64,000 nt of DNA, from contig PYST01000057.1 in NCBI GenBank assembly GCA_003049485.1, positions 62,001 to 126,000 on the forward strand. The letters are read 5' to 3'. Shown here in pieces: positions 52,601-64,000 of this stretch (its first letter is position 1; every line of letters starts with the position of its first letter). The stretch comes from Ophioceras dolichostomum (lineage: Eukaryota; Ascomycota; Sordariomycetes; Magnaporthales; Ophioceraceae). The translations under genes were made by a program, and so were the position numbers. The notes beneath the pieces are model-generated. The model was given only the letters and a program-made list of their open reading frames with translations. It had not been told where the DNA came from and did not search any database.

Positions 52601-55600
52601 AGGGGGGCACAACGAAATACCTAGGCAGATACATGTTACTGGTGCCGGCGGCGTCTCGGCGGCTGGAGAGAAGAGAGAAAGACTCGTTTGGAACCATGTC
52701 CCGATTGGGACCACAGCTCCGCGTGCGTAGGTGTGGACGACGCGGGTCGGGACAGAAGAGGTGTGGTAGAGGTTGCACATTCTGGCGCTCGAGGATCCCG
52801 AACGGGAAAAAGCTCCAGGGCACACAAACACTTTTTGCTTCTTTCTTATTACTTACTTACTACGTAGGTAGTATGTACACCTTCGACGCTTGTAACAAAC
52901 AGAAGGTACCAGCGGAAAGGAAAGCGACGGGGAAAGTATGCTCCCCCCTCTTTTTTATTGCTCCGTCGAGGAAGAGAGAATATGCCTCGTCATCCGCAGT
53001 CAGGATTCGAACGGATGGGAAACCGATAATCACAGACCGTTTGGTTTCGGGAGTCGCAAGGAAACGACACATCGAATATGTGCGCTTGCATGATGAGTGT
53101 GTGATCAGGCAGGCAAGGCAGGTTGGTTGGCTACCTGCACAAACTCTCTCTTTCTCTTCTGTCTCTCTCTCTCTCCCGACCGTCTGCTCGGCTCGTCCTC
53201 GTCCTCCCCTGTTGTCCTATCCTGCCGGGCGATCTGTTTCCCGTTTATCATGCAACGCGTCTTAGGTCGCGTCCGTCCGAGCTTGATCATCATCGTCACC
53301 GTTCCCAAAGCAAAGCAAACTGTGGGCCCAACAAAATCCTCCCATCTCTCATACAGGCACCAACCATATCTATGGCACCAATTTGATGCAAGGGAGGTCA
53401 CGGAGACCGACAGGCTCACTTCAAAAAAAAATGCGAACCAGGAACGAACTGGTTTCACTGATTTGGGTAGCAGAACGAAAGAGAGCGAAGGCTCACCCCT
53501 GTTTCAAGGGCCATCACGAACCCGCTCAACTCTTTTTGCTTTTCTTCTTTTGCACACAGTGTGCTTTTTTCCCATGCGACATTGACAGTGGACGTGGGCC
53601 GTGAAAAGATGAAGAGCAGCAACGGTTCTGGGACTCTTTTGATCCCTGATGAAATTCCACCCCCTGCTGAACCCGGTACGATGTCAGCGTCCCGGCTCTC
53701 GAACAAAAGAGAAAGAAAAAAAAAACCAAGGTGAATAACCTTGTGTTCTCTGCCCCGGAATCTTGCACAAATCCATGGCCTGGTCTCCAGGCCTGGCCTG
53801 GCCCATCCATCCATCCAGCCCTACCAGCTCGCAGGCACTCCTTGTCGCCCCGGGTCCGGCCAGGCCTGTTCTGCACAAAGACAGTCACTCCTACCTATCA
53901 CCATCCTCGTGGAGGAACGAACAACCCAGACAGAGAAGAAGCCGTTCCTTGCTTCCGGCCCTAGCCTAGCATACACCACGAGAAAAAAAGCCAGCCGGCC
54001 AGGTTTCCTTCTCGAGATAGCTCATTGTGCGTGTGAGAAGGGGAATATGCCATGTCGTAATATCAAAATCTCAAGCTTGCCCGCACCAAGCAATCGAGCT
54101 GACTGCCTCTGCCGTCCGATATGTGCAAGGGTTGAGTTGGTAAGGTAATATCGAGCAGATAGAACAAGGATGTTTGGAGGCTGGGCACCTCCAACCCTAG
54201 CTGGTGTGGAAGCAGAGAACGAACAGACAGACACACGGCCCTTGAATCTCAACGTCAGCGCTCAAAGAGGCTGGCAACGCTCCAAGAAAGCTCCCAATGA
54301 AGCAAAGCATCCCTCCCATTCTGGACCCATGGACCTGCAGACACGGCAGAGCAGACACGGGAAAGACAGGCAGGCAGATGAATGTGATGATATCAAAACT
54401 GAACATAGTACTATACGGAAACTGAATCCTTCGACGACATCATGGAAAAGAAAAGAGAAAAGGAACAAAAAGGCCGGGCGATCAGTAATCCCGGGTACAA
54501 CAGCGAGGGAAATAGGTGGCCTTCGAATTTTGCGATTGGAGGTAAACCATTTCTCCTCGGAAGGGGTGGTGCGTGGGAGAGACCGCGAAAAGCTGTCGTC
54601 GCCATCCGAGAGGGTCATCCGTTTTTCCTTTCCTTACAGCCCCTATACCCGAGGCAGGAAAGAAAAAAAAGGGTTCGGTGGAAAGAAAGAAAACTCTACC
54701 GTCTTCTCCGGCTCCCTCTACCCGAAGTCCGGACGGACCTATGTATCCTCGGATGGATATCGGCCTCCTTTCCTCTCCTGCAATGAGCACTTTCATGATC
54801 ATCATCATTCCCTCAGAGCCAGTCGGACATCGGCGGCAAGACGCTTTTCCTTGCTTCATCACATGCAACGGTGACGGCCTTTCACATCTATCCATCCATC
54901 CATCTATCCTCCGACTAACCCAGCCTCCCACCTGCTCGTTGTACCTAGTTTGTAGGTACTTCTATGCCTCGTCCTTCCCTCCGGATGAGCTCTCACCGAG
55001 CATGTTCCGTGTCTCCCGAAAAGTGCTATTTTTATTTAGTCTTTCCGACAAGAAAGCAAACACTTCTTCTAGAAGAGCATGCAACAGAGCTAGAGAAAAA
55101 AGTCACGCGGGGAAAACATTCGTGAAGCGAGCGGCAAAGCGCAGACTCTCGTTTGTCCGCCTGCCACATTCTCGGCCCACATCATCCGGAAAGCAAACAC
55201 GCTTTGCTTATTCTTAGGTCCTGTGACAGCTGTGTCGACGACAGCCGAGCAGCGAGAAGTGGGAGGCAAAGGAACGAATCGAACAGAACCAACGAAGCAA
55301 AGCGAGAAACCCAGTCGCTCGGGACGCGCCGCGGCGATGGAAGGAGGGGAGGGAAGGGAAGGGAAGGGGAGGGGTTGGTTGGTTCGGGGGCCAAAAATGC
55401 CAGAAATGCCAGACCGACCAGACTCCGAATCCATCCATCCATGCATTCCATTCCCTCGCCGCCATGTCTTTTGGTTGGTATCTATCTCCGCCATGCTACA
55501 ATGTGCAGGTATTTGTCAAGCGGCCGGCAGCTGGTGGCTTGCTTTGCTGAGCTGGCAAAAAAAAAAAAAAAAAAAAGCAAGAAAGCAGCGTCACATGCAA

Positions 55601-58600
55601 TATGTGCTCATCTGCATGCTTTGCTATAGGTAGGAACCTCAACGGAGGAATCTAAGAAGTTTATTCTTCGTTCCCGGGGCAGATCCAATTGGTCAAAAGG
55701 CCAGAACTGCACTATCTCGAGGGGAAGGAAGGAAACTTTCTACACCGCCAGACCGAGAGAGGTCAAGGCTGGACGTGATAGGAAGACGGATGAGGGAGGG
55801 TCGGGATGAAAGCATGCACGTTTTCTGCACTGCAGCACACTGCGCTAGCGGAGCGGAGGCCAGGAGCCAAACTCCTCGCTCCGACCTCCTCCTCCTTGAA
55901 CAAGCAACACCCCACCGGAAACCAATCGTGCCGAGCTGGTTGGTGGAGGATGGTGCATTAGATTTTTTTCTTTCACCTTCTTTCTGCACGAGACGAGTGT
56001 TTTTTTTTGCTTTTCTCCTTCCTTCATTCGCTAGGGGGGGCGTATATGCACAATGAGGGGATGAGGAGAAAATATCGCTCTCACGTCTGCATGAGTTTTG
56101 CTGCTTCCCAATCCAAAACGGGACATAGGAACTTCCTGACTAACATGGCACATTCCTTCATGGACTTGACGTGACCACACCGTCTGTGTGGTTTTATGTC
56201 CTGCCGTCCAGTCTAACTCGCCGGAAGCTCATCCCGGTCTGGGACTGGAAACGCATCCTGCAGCAAGCAGTAAGAGCTTTCTCTCGTCACCTTTTGTTTT
56301 TGGGACTGGCGTCTGTCTGTCTGTCTCTCTTCCGCTCCTTCACAACCCGACAAATTTGTTGTATCCCGCAAGAAAGAAACGAAAAGAAACAGCAAAGCAC
56401 CTCGTAAGAAGGAGTGTGCCAGCCAGCCAGTCAGTCAGTCAGCTGTGTGGGACTCCCCAGAATCTGAACAGGCCCGCCGCCGTTTTATTTTTCTCCTACC
56501 AGTCTCTCCCCGTCTCCAAACATGAGAACTGATGAAAAACTGCAGGCGGGATTCGCGGGAAGGACACCCACTCCCCGAAGCTGAGCTGATTTCGAGGCTG
56601 GCTTTTCTGAGGAGGCCAAAGCACACCTCGTCGGCGCACTAATAAAATTCTCGCGCTACGGTTGAGGCCGGTCCAGGGGTTCATTCAAACGGTACCGCAC
56701 CGTGCTAAACAAGCCCTGGAGTCTAGCAGCCAAGGCTGATGAGGAATGAAGGCTACTGTCGTAGGTACCGTTACTGTCTTTTTTTGGTTGGGAGCTAAAA
56801 GCCAAACACATCGAGCTAGAGAGGTACCCTTGTACCATTGCATCAGGGCAGGACAAAATACCAGGACCAAGCATGCCCCCCCACGAGTTGCGAGCTGCTA
56901 GCCCGTTTCTGTGATGAAGATGATGATAACGATGATGATAATCCTTTCTGTTTCCCGTTGGAGAGAGATCGATGGACAAACGACACGGCATCAGCAATCA
57001 TCCCGCGCTGTCTTGTCATATGAAAGGTAAAATAAGACAAAATAAAAAATCAGCCTTCTCCTGCATGTGGCAGATGAAAGCCATGCCCCTGCTCATTTCT
57101 CGAGAGCTCGAAAAGCGACCCACGACCAGGACCAGGGTACGACATGTCTTAACATGGCTGACATCCTAGCGTCGCATTCGACAGTTTGCTCCCCTTCTCC
57201 ATCGCGTGAGCCTCACAGACCCGACCCGATGAGAGAAAGTTTCGCGCCTCTTCATGTTGTTGTGACAGGGCGACAAGAAAAGAAAAGAAATTCTCGTCTT
57301 TTTTCAAGAACACACACCAACCGGGCTGGATCGGAATAGCAAAGAGGGAGAGGAGAGGTTTGGTATGCGGTTGCGGGAACTTCTCGGCAGATTTAGGGAC
57401 GTGGTCGTAAGACTTTCGAAGGAAAGACCATCATCATCACGGAGTGAGGAACACCCCCAATCCCCCAACCGCGTTCACAACGCGGACAAGCGGAGCCACA
57501 GCCATTGCTCTCGTTCTCTCATACACGGTTCCTCAACAAGCACGCAAAAGACGGCATGTGCAAATCTCGGTCTGGAAATCACCAACACCACTGCCGCGTC
57601 TTGTCCTGTTCGAGTAACATCTACGGAACATAAGTGTCCCTGTGCCGTCTTGATCCGAGCTTGCTTTTCTTCTCTGTTAGCTCGTAAGAAGGAACTTGTA
57701 CGGGGTACGAGCGACCTGCGGGTATTCATTGAATTAAATTTTGGGGGCCGCGTTTGATGGAAGGATCCCGCGTGTCCTTCTAGAGATATTCCGTCCAGGG
57801 TTCGGACTACGCCGTTCAGTGCTAGGGGTCGCAGCTGAAGAAGGATTTCGAATCTTGCACCTCGCGAACACGATTGTGTTGATAATAGTCTATTCTTCCT
57901 TTCCACTCAGAGGAGGAGGCCGTTCGTAGTACGACTCGACGGGATGGGACTTCCAGATCTGGTCTGGGTAGGGAGAGGCAGAGGAAATACACACAAGCAC
58001 GCATTGACAAGGCAAATCTCTCTGTGATTACAGTTATAGTAGGTACCTGCTCCAGGCTCCAGATTCCGGGTTCGTACCATTGCTGGCCTTGCTTCCGTCA
58101 TTTCTGTTTGGCGGTTGTCTTCTTTACTTGCTCTCTGGTTGTATGTACAGTACGTATCTCTTGATGGCCGACTCTGGATCTGACATCAGATGGTCTGTCT
58201 GCTTGTCCCGTTCCCAAAGAAAATTGCACCACTGGCGGCCTCTGGTCGTATCCGGGGATCAAGTCTACTAGTAGGCAGGCTAGATACCTCCCTCAGATGT
58301 CAGGGCGTCAGTTTGGCTGATGTGTTGGCGTGCTCAGCGCGGTGGCAGCAGTCAGAATCTTGAATCCAAAGGCCGGCGGCAGGTAGACCGTCGTCCGTCC
58401 AGATGTCTCAAACCGCGCTATTTTATTTTATTTTTTATTTGTATTTTTCGTCTTCTACTTTTTTTGTGCCCTTCATGGCACGATTTTGAGTTTGGCATCA
58501 TTCCTCAGACGCCGGGCTGGGAATCGGGTTCAAGGGTCTTCCAGGTTGACGATAGTCAGAAACCTGTGTAGCCCGAGTCGCAACTAGACATGCCAACGAG

Positions 58601-60470
58601 ACGCCAACAGCTCCACGCGTGGCGTCTAGGCATTGGTGAACAGGTGCAAATGTGCACTTTCTCCCTTGTAGTTTGCTCGAAAATCCCGGTTTCCTAGCTG
58701 TCTATACCACCGTGCTATGGAAGCGAGAAACTAAAATTGAGGGCGATTTGAGCGTGGTCGCGCCGTCAACCGTCAACTCCAAGGTCAGCATCACCAACCA
58801 TTTGTCACAGGGAGGCCTCGAGGATGGCTCTCCCTCCCCAGGCGGTACTTCAGTCTGGGGTACTCCGCACCCTTGCCCTCCAGGCAACAACGGCGGCTGA
58901 GGCGATGCAGGCGATCGGGGCATTGTCGAGTGAATGAAAGGGATACCTTTCTCCAGCCAGAGGCGGCCGCGTTCCCGACGTTCGCCGCACTGTCGGTAGT
59001 TCCTTGGCAAACTCTATTTCACCGGGCGAAACACGCTGGTAACGTACCTAGGTGTAGTAGCGGCATGGTCCGGGCCTGTTGCCAGGCGCGCGACAAGGCT
59101 AGCAGCGGTGGACGAAGGGAAGGGCAGATGAAGGAGAAAGACGAGGGGATAGTCGGAGGTAGATCCGTGGGCAGAGCAGGGCGAAACGCCTCGCCGGGAA
59201 GAGGTCATCTCCGAGAGCAACGGTCAACTTGCTCTTAGGGGGAAGAGGAGAGTCCTTCCTAGCGGCCCGCTCCTGATGCGGACGACTGCTCTCTCATCGC
59301 TCATCATCGCTCCGCATGAGCAAGCCGCCGTAGTGCCATAGAGCAAAGCTGCCCTTCTCATGCCGACTGCCGCCTGGCCATGGTCTGCTGCCCGCCCATA
59401 CGTTCTTCCCGTAGGTTAATAAGGATGATGATGGTGAGCATCTGATAGACTGTTTTAGACGGACGAGACCGTAGGACACTGCCCTTGTAAAACTGCCAGA
59501 GGGCAACTCGTACTTTATGACAAAGGAAAAACGAATATACTATACAGTTGAAGTACTGTGTTGACGTTAACGTTCCTGGAAAGTCTTCGTGTTCGCCACT
59601 GCAAGCGTTTCTTCACTGGCCGTCTTGATACGTCGAGTACAACCCTAGACGAGAAGACATATCAAGATATTACTAGGCAACGAGAGGCTGTGAATTTATG
59701 AGACTCTCGAGACATGATTTACTTCCCATGGCAAGGCTTTGAAGTGATTCCCGTTTGAAAACCACAGAGCTGCAACGGAAAGGGTGCAGGCGTCTAAGGT
59801 GGAGAACTGAAGTTGGTGATGCTGACGATGCATCTCTCACCGAGCTCGGTGGGCTGTTGACTCCAAGACGGCATCATATCTCTCCCCTGAACTCCCTCTC
59901 TCTCAGACATGCTAGAATAGGCTAGAATAGCTGCCCTCACCCCACAGTGGCCTCAGTACGTGCGTGATGCTAGCCCGAAGCCTCCCCGGCGCGAGTTCGC
60001 GAAGGAAAGAGGCCACCCGGGTGCGGACCTTCCCACCTCGACGTCGCGGTTTTCGTCCGATGCCGTCCAAAAGAGCTCGTTGCCGGGCAGCTTCCTGAGG
60101 AGGTTGACTCACCAGGGCACACAATTCCAATTTTTACAATAGGAAGGAAATGTGCAACCGATGGCCTCACGCCCACAATCGATGACCTGCCAGACAACAA
60201 ACAGCGACTGAGCTCGAGATATCAACCAGCAACCAGCATCTCCCCGTTCGCTATACCAAACAGGCATTTCTCTCCCCTGCCGGCTATATCAAGCAGTATC
60301 TTTTTTCCCGGCAGATCTACCACTGTAAGCTCTCTCAAGATCTCCTGTTTTGATGAAGATCAACTTCGTCGCCGTTCTGTTCGTCGACGTTTTGATGAGC
60401 CTTGAGGCAGGCCAACCAACCACCAAGGAGAACGAACGTCCACTAAAACAAAAAAAAGGAGGAGAAGAAG
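37603..60470. other. 22.9-kb interval without a supportable gene
   Basis: No open frame longer than about 320 codons occurs. Those present (for example 41902-42861 minus, 40559-41380 minus, 52534-53265 plus) are low-complexity, lack splice-linked partners and match no family. Base composition is mixed, not the AT-rich pattern left by heavy RIP. The interval contains many microsatellites: GT-rich 41951-41990, CATC runs near 43589, 53805, 54890 and 55430, A runs near 50346-50366 and 55560-55576, and CT near 47630-47650. It presumably includes the promoter and 5' UTR of the minus-strand gene starting at 37602, and possibly non-coding transcripts. Very small genes could be missed by eye. Confidence 0.45.
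41951..41990. repeat. GT-rich 12-bp tandem repeat
   Basis: GTGTGTATGTGC is repeated about three times after a short GT run. Confidence 0.8.
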
Positions 60471-62050
60471 ATGTCGGCACCGGACAACAACACCCGGATC
60501 CCGCCGCTCCTCGGGGAGGAAAATCTCGAGGAGTGGGTGAACATGATCGACCTGGCGCTACGGGCCGAGGGCCTCCTCGGCATGATCGGTGGCGCGGTGG
60601 CCAACTCGGGCACGAGCGCCGCCGCCACCACCACGCCCGACAACGACGCGGACTACGAGCTCAAGCGGGCCCGCGTGCTCTTCCTGATCGCGTGCTCGAT
60701 CTCGCCCGTGCGCGCCTGGCTGCTCAACCAGGGCTGGGACGCCAACGAGGCCGACCCGCGCCGGTACCTCGACTCGATCGTGGACTGCTTCGTCCGCCAC
60801 ACGTTGGCGACCCTCCCGGCAATGCTCCGGGAGGCGCCCCAGCTCGACCGGGCCAAGTTCGACACCACCGCCGCGTACCAGCAGCGCGTGCAGTTCCTCC
60901 GCCGGCAGTTTTTCCGTGCTGAGGTGCTCCAGGGGTGAGTAGTACTACCTTAGTTCTCAAAGCTCACAGTGCCTCCCGGTCCTATCTCGTGGCCTATCCC
61001 CGTCCCTGTTCCGTTCATTCCTGGCTGCTGCCATGGAAGCCCCTATTCCAGCCAAACATATCAGCACCTCGCCAAGCACGAGCTGCACGACATAGTAGGC
61101 ACTAAACAAACACGTACTGACCCGATGTCTTTGGTAATCTCAGCGACGCCGGCGAGCACCAGATGCTCCAGTGGGCCATCGATGGCCTCCGCGCCCGATA
61201 CCCGGCCATCCACAACGAGCTGGTCATGGACCTCGCGGCCCCCGGCATCCACCCCCGCAAGCTGAACTGGGAGCGGCTGATGGCGCAGCTGGCGCACATG
61301 GACGCGCAGGAGACGACCGGCCTGCCCGCCGTCTACGCGCTGATGCCCCGCGCGATGGGCAACCCGCAGCAGCTGATGGTCGTGAACCAGGTGCAGAGCC
61401 GCCTGCAGAATCCGGCACGTATACAGAGCCCATCCTTCTTCCACTCTCCCGCTGGCGAGGGACAGATGCAGAGCCGAGATCCGATGCAGAACCCTCCTCT
61501 GTTCCTCTTTGGTCCTGGACAAGTAGTGCAGAACCAGAACCAGTCACAGATGGTGCTGCAGGATCCGTCTTCCCTCCCTTTTTCTTCTGTTACCGAGCAG
61601 GTTCAGAACCAGGCGAGGATGCAGAATCCGTCCTTCTTCCACTCCCCTACCGGTGACGGACAGCTGCAGAGCCAGGTGCAGCAGATGCAGAATCCATTTC
61701 TCTTCCTCTCTGGCGCTGACCAACTGCAGAACCAACCACAGATGATGCAGAATCACTCCCTCGCCTTCTCTGGTCTTGGACAGGTGCAGAACCAGGCAGG
61801 AATTCAGAACCCGTTGGTCTTCCCTGCCGGTGGACAGATGGGACAGATGCAGAACCCATCTTTCTCCTCCCTGCCTGGTGTTGGAGGGGTTCAGCAGCAG
61901 ATGCAGACCCCCTCTTTCTCCCCTGGTGGCGGACAGATGCAGGACCTACCGCCGATGCCGAATCTGAATCCTCCTTCTTACTTCTTCTCTGATGGTGCAG
62001 AGGCGCAGAGGCAGCAAGGAAAGGGCAAGGGGAAGGAGAGGGAGACGTGA
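60471..62050 (+). CDS. Gag-like protein of copia type, stand-alone (probably domesticated)
   Basis: Exon 1 is 60471-60934 and exon 2 is 61144-62050. The 209-nt intron has GTGAGT and AATCTCAG in phase 2. The product is 456 aa. The N-terminal part, IPPLLGEENLEEWVNMIDLA followed by LRAEGLLGMI, is the typical opening of fungal copia-type Gag. Helical Gag-like sequence follows: YELKRARVLFLIACS, RRYLDSIVDCFVRHTL, then LQWAIDGLRARYP and LNWERLMAQLAHMD. There is no CCHC zinc knuckle. From about residue 235 a Gln/Asn/Met-rich tail holds roughly eight degenerate repeats around MQNPSFFHSP and GGQMQ, ending in a Lys/Glu patch (GKGKGKERET). No integrase, reverse transcriptase, protease or LTR was seen on either side. 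A spliceosomal intron, an intact frame and the loss of pol point to host domestication; a solitary non-autonomous element is the alternative. ATG 60471 is the first ATG in this frame. Confidence 0.83.
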
Positions 62051-64000
62051 ATGGGCGAGGCTAGCTGGCCGAAAGCAAAGCCGAAGAAGCAGCCGAGCAT
62101 ACTACATACCTACTTGATGGAAGTGAGTGACGGAGGAAGGAGATATACCAACCCACCTTGTGTGGTGTAAGAGCGAGGTGGATGGCAGCAAGGAAGAGAG
62201 TTCAGAGGATATGAGGAGGGAAAATGCCACTGGCATGCGGATATGGAGGCAGGATTGAGGCGTTACAGGAGTCGATCGATGCATAAGATACCCGGTACAC
62301 GAGCTGTACTCTACCCTGGTAACGACATTCGACAGGGAATAATGAATAACGAGTCCGGAAGAGAGAAAGGAATAGCGTCTAGGTAGACAACCCAGCAGTA
62401 ATGAGACAGCACGAGACTGGAGTGCGTGGAAAGGGACAACGAAGAGGTCCACGCAATATCATCAGGCCCCACGGCAGCGGCGCGGACTCGAACCGAGGAT
62501 CCGGTGAGTACACCAACCACACGGAGTGGCCGCCTGAAGGCATCCACTTCGGCTGTGGCCGGGAAAACGAACGGAGCCCGTATGCTATGGTCCGGCGCTG
62601 GATGGTTTTGCCTGCCCAGAACCAGCTTGAGGTCCGCATGTCATGATGGGCAAGGGGGCACAACGTATGTGCTGGCAGCGCACCAAAGTATATTATCTCG
62701 CACCACCAGCCAGCGCGCTCAGAAGCCGTGACCGGTTTCCCCAGGTACATACATGCCGTGGCACCTAGATGCGTCCATGTGACCGGCAGTCACTACGGGA
62801 TCAGCTCTGGGCCGACCGGCCATCGGTCATCACGCACCGGGGCCCCGGCGGCCACGAATGGACCAGCTTTACTGCGATATCGGATAAGAAAGTCCGTAGG
62901 GAGGAGACCAAGTAGACCAGTCGACTTGGCAGCATGATCGAGGATAAATAGAGGCGGTGCAAGGCATACATGCCTGTATGTACTATGCCATGCACTACTA
63001 GTACCACACGCCTATCCCCATTCGGTACGGCATGCATTTGTTAGTGGGAAAGGGATGGGTGGGCTGAAGGAGCGGTCTAGGAGTCAGTCATTCCGCAGAT
63101 CGTCGTCCCCGCGTTCGCCAACGCAGCAATCTCTATCCAGCTCGGCAGAGAAAGGTAGCATACTCTGCGAGAGAGGGGGAAGTAAGGGTGCAAGATTTCT
63201 TTTCCGCGCCATGCAGACGTCAAGTCGCACGTGAAGGGAGGGGGGAACGGGGGCTGGGGCTCGCTGCCTGGGTAGTGGTATCTACCTGGCAGGAAGGTCA
63301 TGGTAGTTCTTCGATATATGTAACGGAAACCGCCCGCCGTCTGGCTTGGGGAGCCACTCATGCGTGGATTAAACGGCAGGATTCATATATCATCATCACT
63401 TGTCATCATCTATCTTGTCTGTCTGCCTGTGACGTACCCCAACAAGCCAAAACATCCAAACCACGAACACATATCCTAACACAAGGAGATTCCATACACG
63501 TACTATCCTAGGTACCTACCTAAGCACTTCTACCAAAACACATACCTCTCTTCTTTCGCTGCTGCTGTTTCTGATGCCTCGCTTTTCTCTTCGTTCTAGT
63601 AGCTTGCTCACAAACTTTTTTCCTCCTTCAAACAGCTAGCAGGCAGAAAAAAAGAACATGGCTTCGCTTGACATGAGATCATACAACAACAGGTTTCTCT
63701 CCTCTTCTCCTCCCCGGCTGGCTTCCTCGTCCTCATGAATCATCATTGTCGTCATTATAATACGGCGTCATCAAATCTTTCCTGACTCAGATCGAAGAAA
63801 AGAGAGAACAAAGAAAAGAGAAAAAAACGACCTTGCTTTGCTTGCTTTCCGTTGCGAACGAAAACCCATAACCGAGGTATTGAAAACTAACAAAAGAAGA
63901 AAAATGGAAAATAGATGAAATAGCAATAGCGGTGGGATAGGAAGGGGCAGAAGGTATGAGATGATAGATAACACGATGCTGGGAGCTCTCCGGTATGGAG
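62051..64000. other. 3' flank of the Gag-like gene; no gene seen
   Basis: Probable 3' UTR, then unassigned sequence. A perfect pol III B-box-like word on the minus strand (62484-62494) is not part of a foldable tRNA. The last 500 bp is CT-rich on the plus strand and may be the 5' or 3' flank of a gene beyond the window. Confidence 0.45.

Noticed and set aside
62484..62494. GGTTCGAGTCC on the minus strand, a perfect pol III B-box
   Set aside because: The surrounding sequence does not fold into a tRNA: the T-stem has a mismatch and no convincing anticodon arm or acceptor stem forms. It could be a decayed tRNA-derived piece, but that is not supportable.

Overview
The window looks like nuclear DNA from a filamentous ascomycete (Pezizomycotina, most likely Sordariomycetes). 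Genes carry one to four short introns with fungal signals (GTAAGT or GTGAGT donors, CTAAC-type branch points, CAG/TAG acceptors). Coding exons are GC-rich with C/G third positions. Flanking DNA is full of CT/GA tracts and ACCTAGGTAGGT-type words. The recognisable families (COMT-type O-methyltransferase, EGF-like membrane glycoprotein, paired DUF8032-like regulators) are fungal. There is no operon structure, CRISPR array or bacterial signal.

Layout. 1-8.2 kb has no convincing gene; its last 2.7 kb is a pyrimidine-rich leader/promoter for a 1046-aa single-pass membrane protein with an EGF-like module (8175-11408, +). A tRNA-Gln(CUG) (12563-12634, -) sits about 200 bp from the 3' end of a five-exon O-methyltransferase gene (12829-14967, -). 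An ectopic, partly decayed 3' end of 18S rRNA (about 16020-16135) and a small two-exon membrane-protein gene (17053-17532, -) follow. From about 18 to 28 kb lies a relic-rich interval: decayed ORFs, a methyltransferase-like gene cut by two in-frame TAG codons (21850-23353, +), a frameshifted RecQ-like helicase relic (about 23650-24215, +), an uninterrupted 807-nt poly(A) tract (24216-25022) and a perfect 60-copy array of a 13-bp unit (26976-27755). Then come an unidentified 682-aa protein with a PAM2-like motif (28318-30474, -), and two neighbouring minus-strand genes that share one domain (33088-34392 and 35886-37602). The next 22.9 kb (37603-60470) has no supportable gene. The window closes with an intron-containing Gag-like gene without pol or visible LTRs (60471-62050, +), a likely domesticated copia-type Gag.

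How the genes relate. Nothing indicates one shared pathway. The O-methyltransferase has no visible polyketide or peptide synthase nearby. The paired DUF8032-like genes look like an ancient duplication. The strongest candidates for new biology are the double-amber methyltransferase-like gene, the domesticated Gag, and the PAM2-bearing protein. All gene models were read by eye from splice signals, frame and family resemblance; no search was run.
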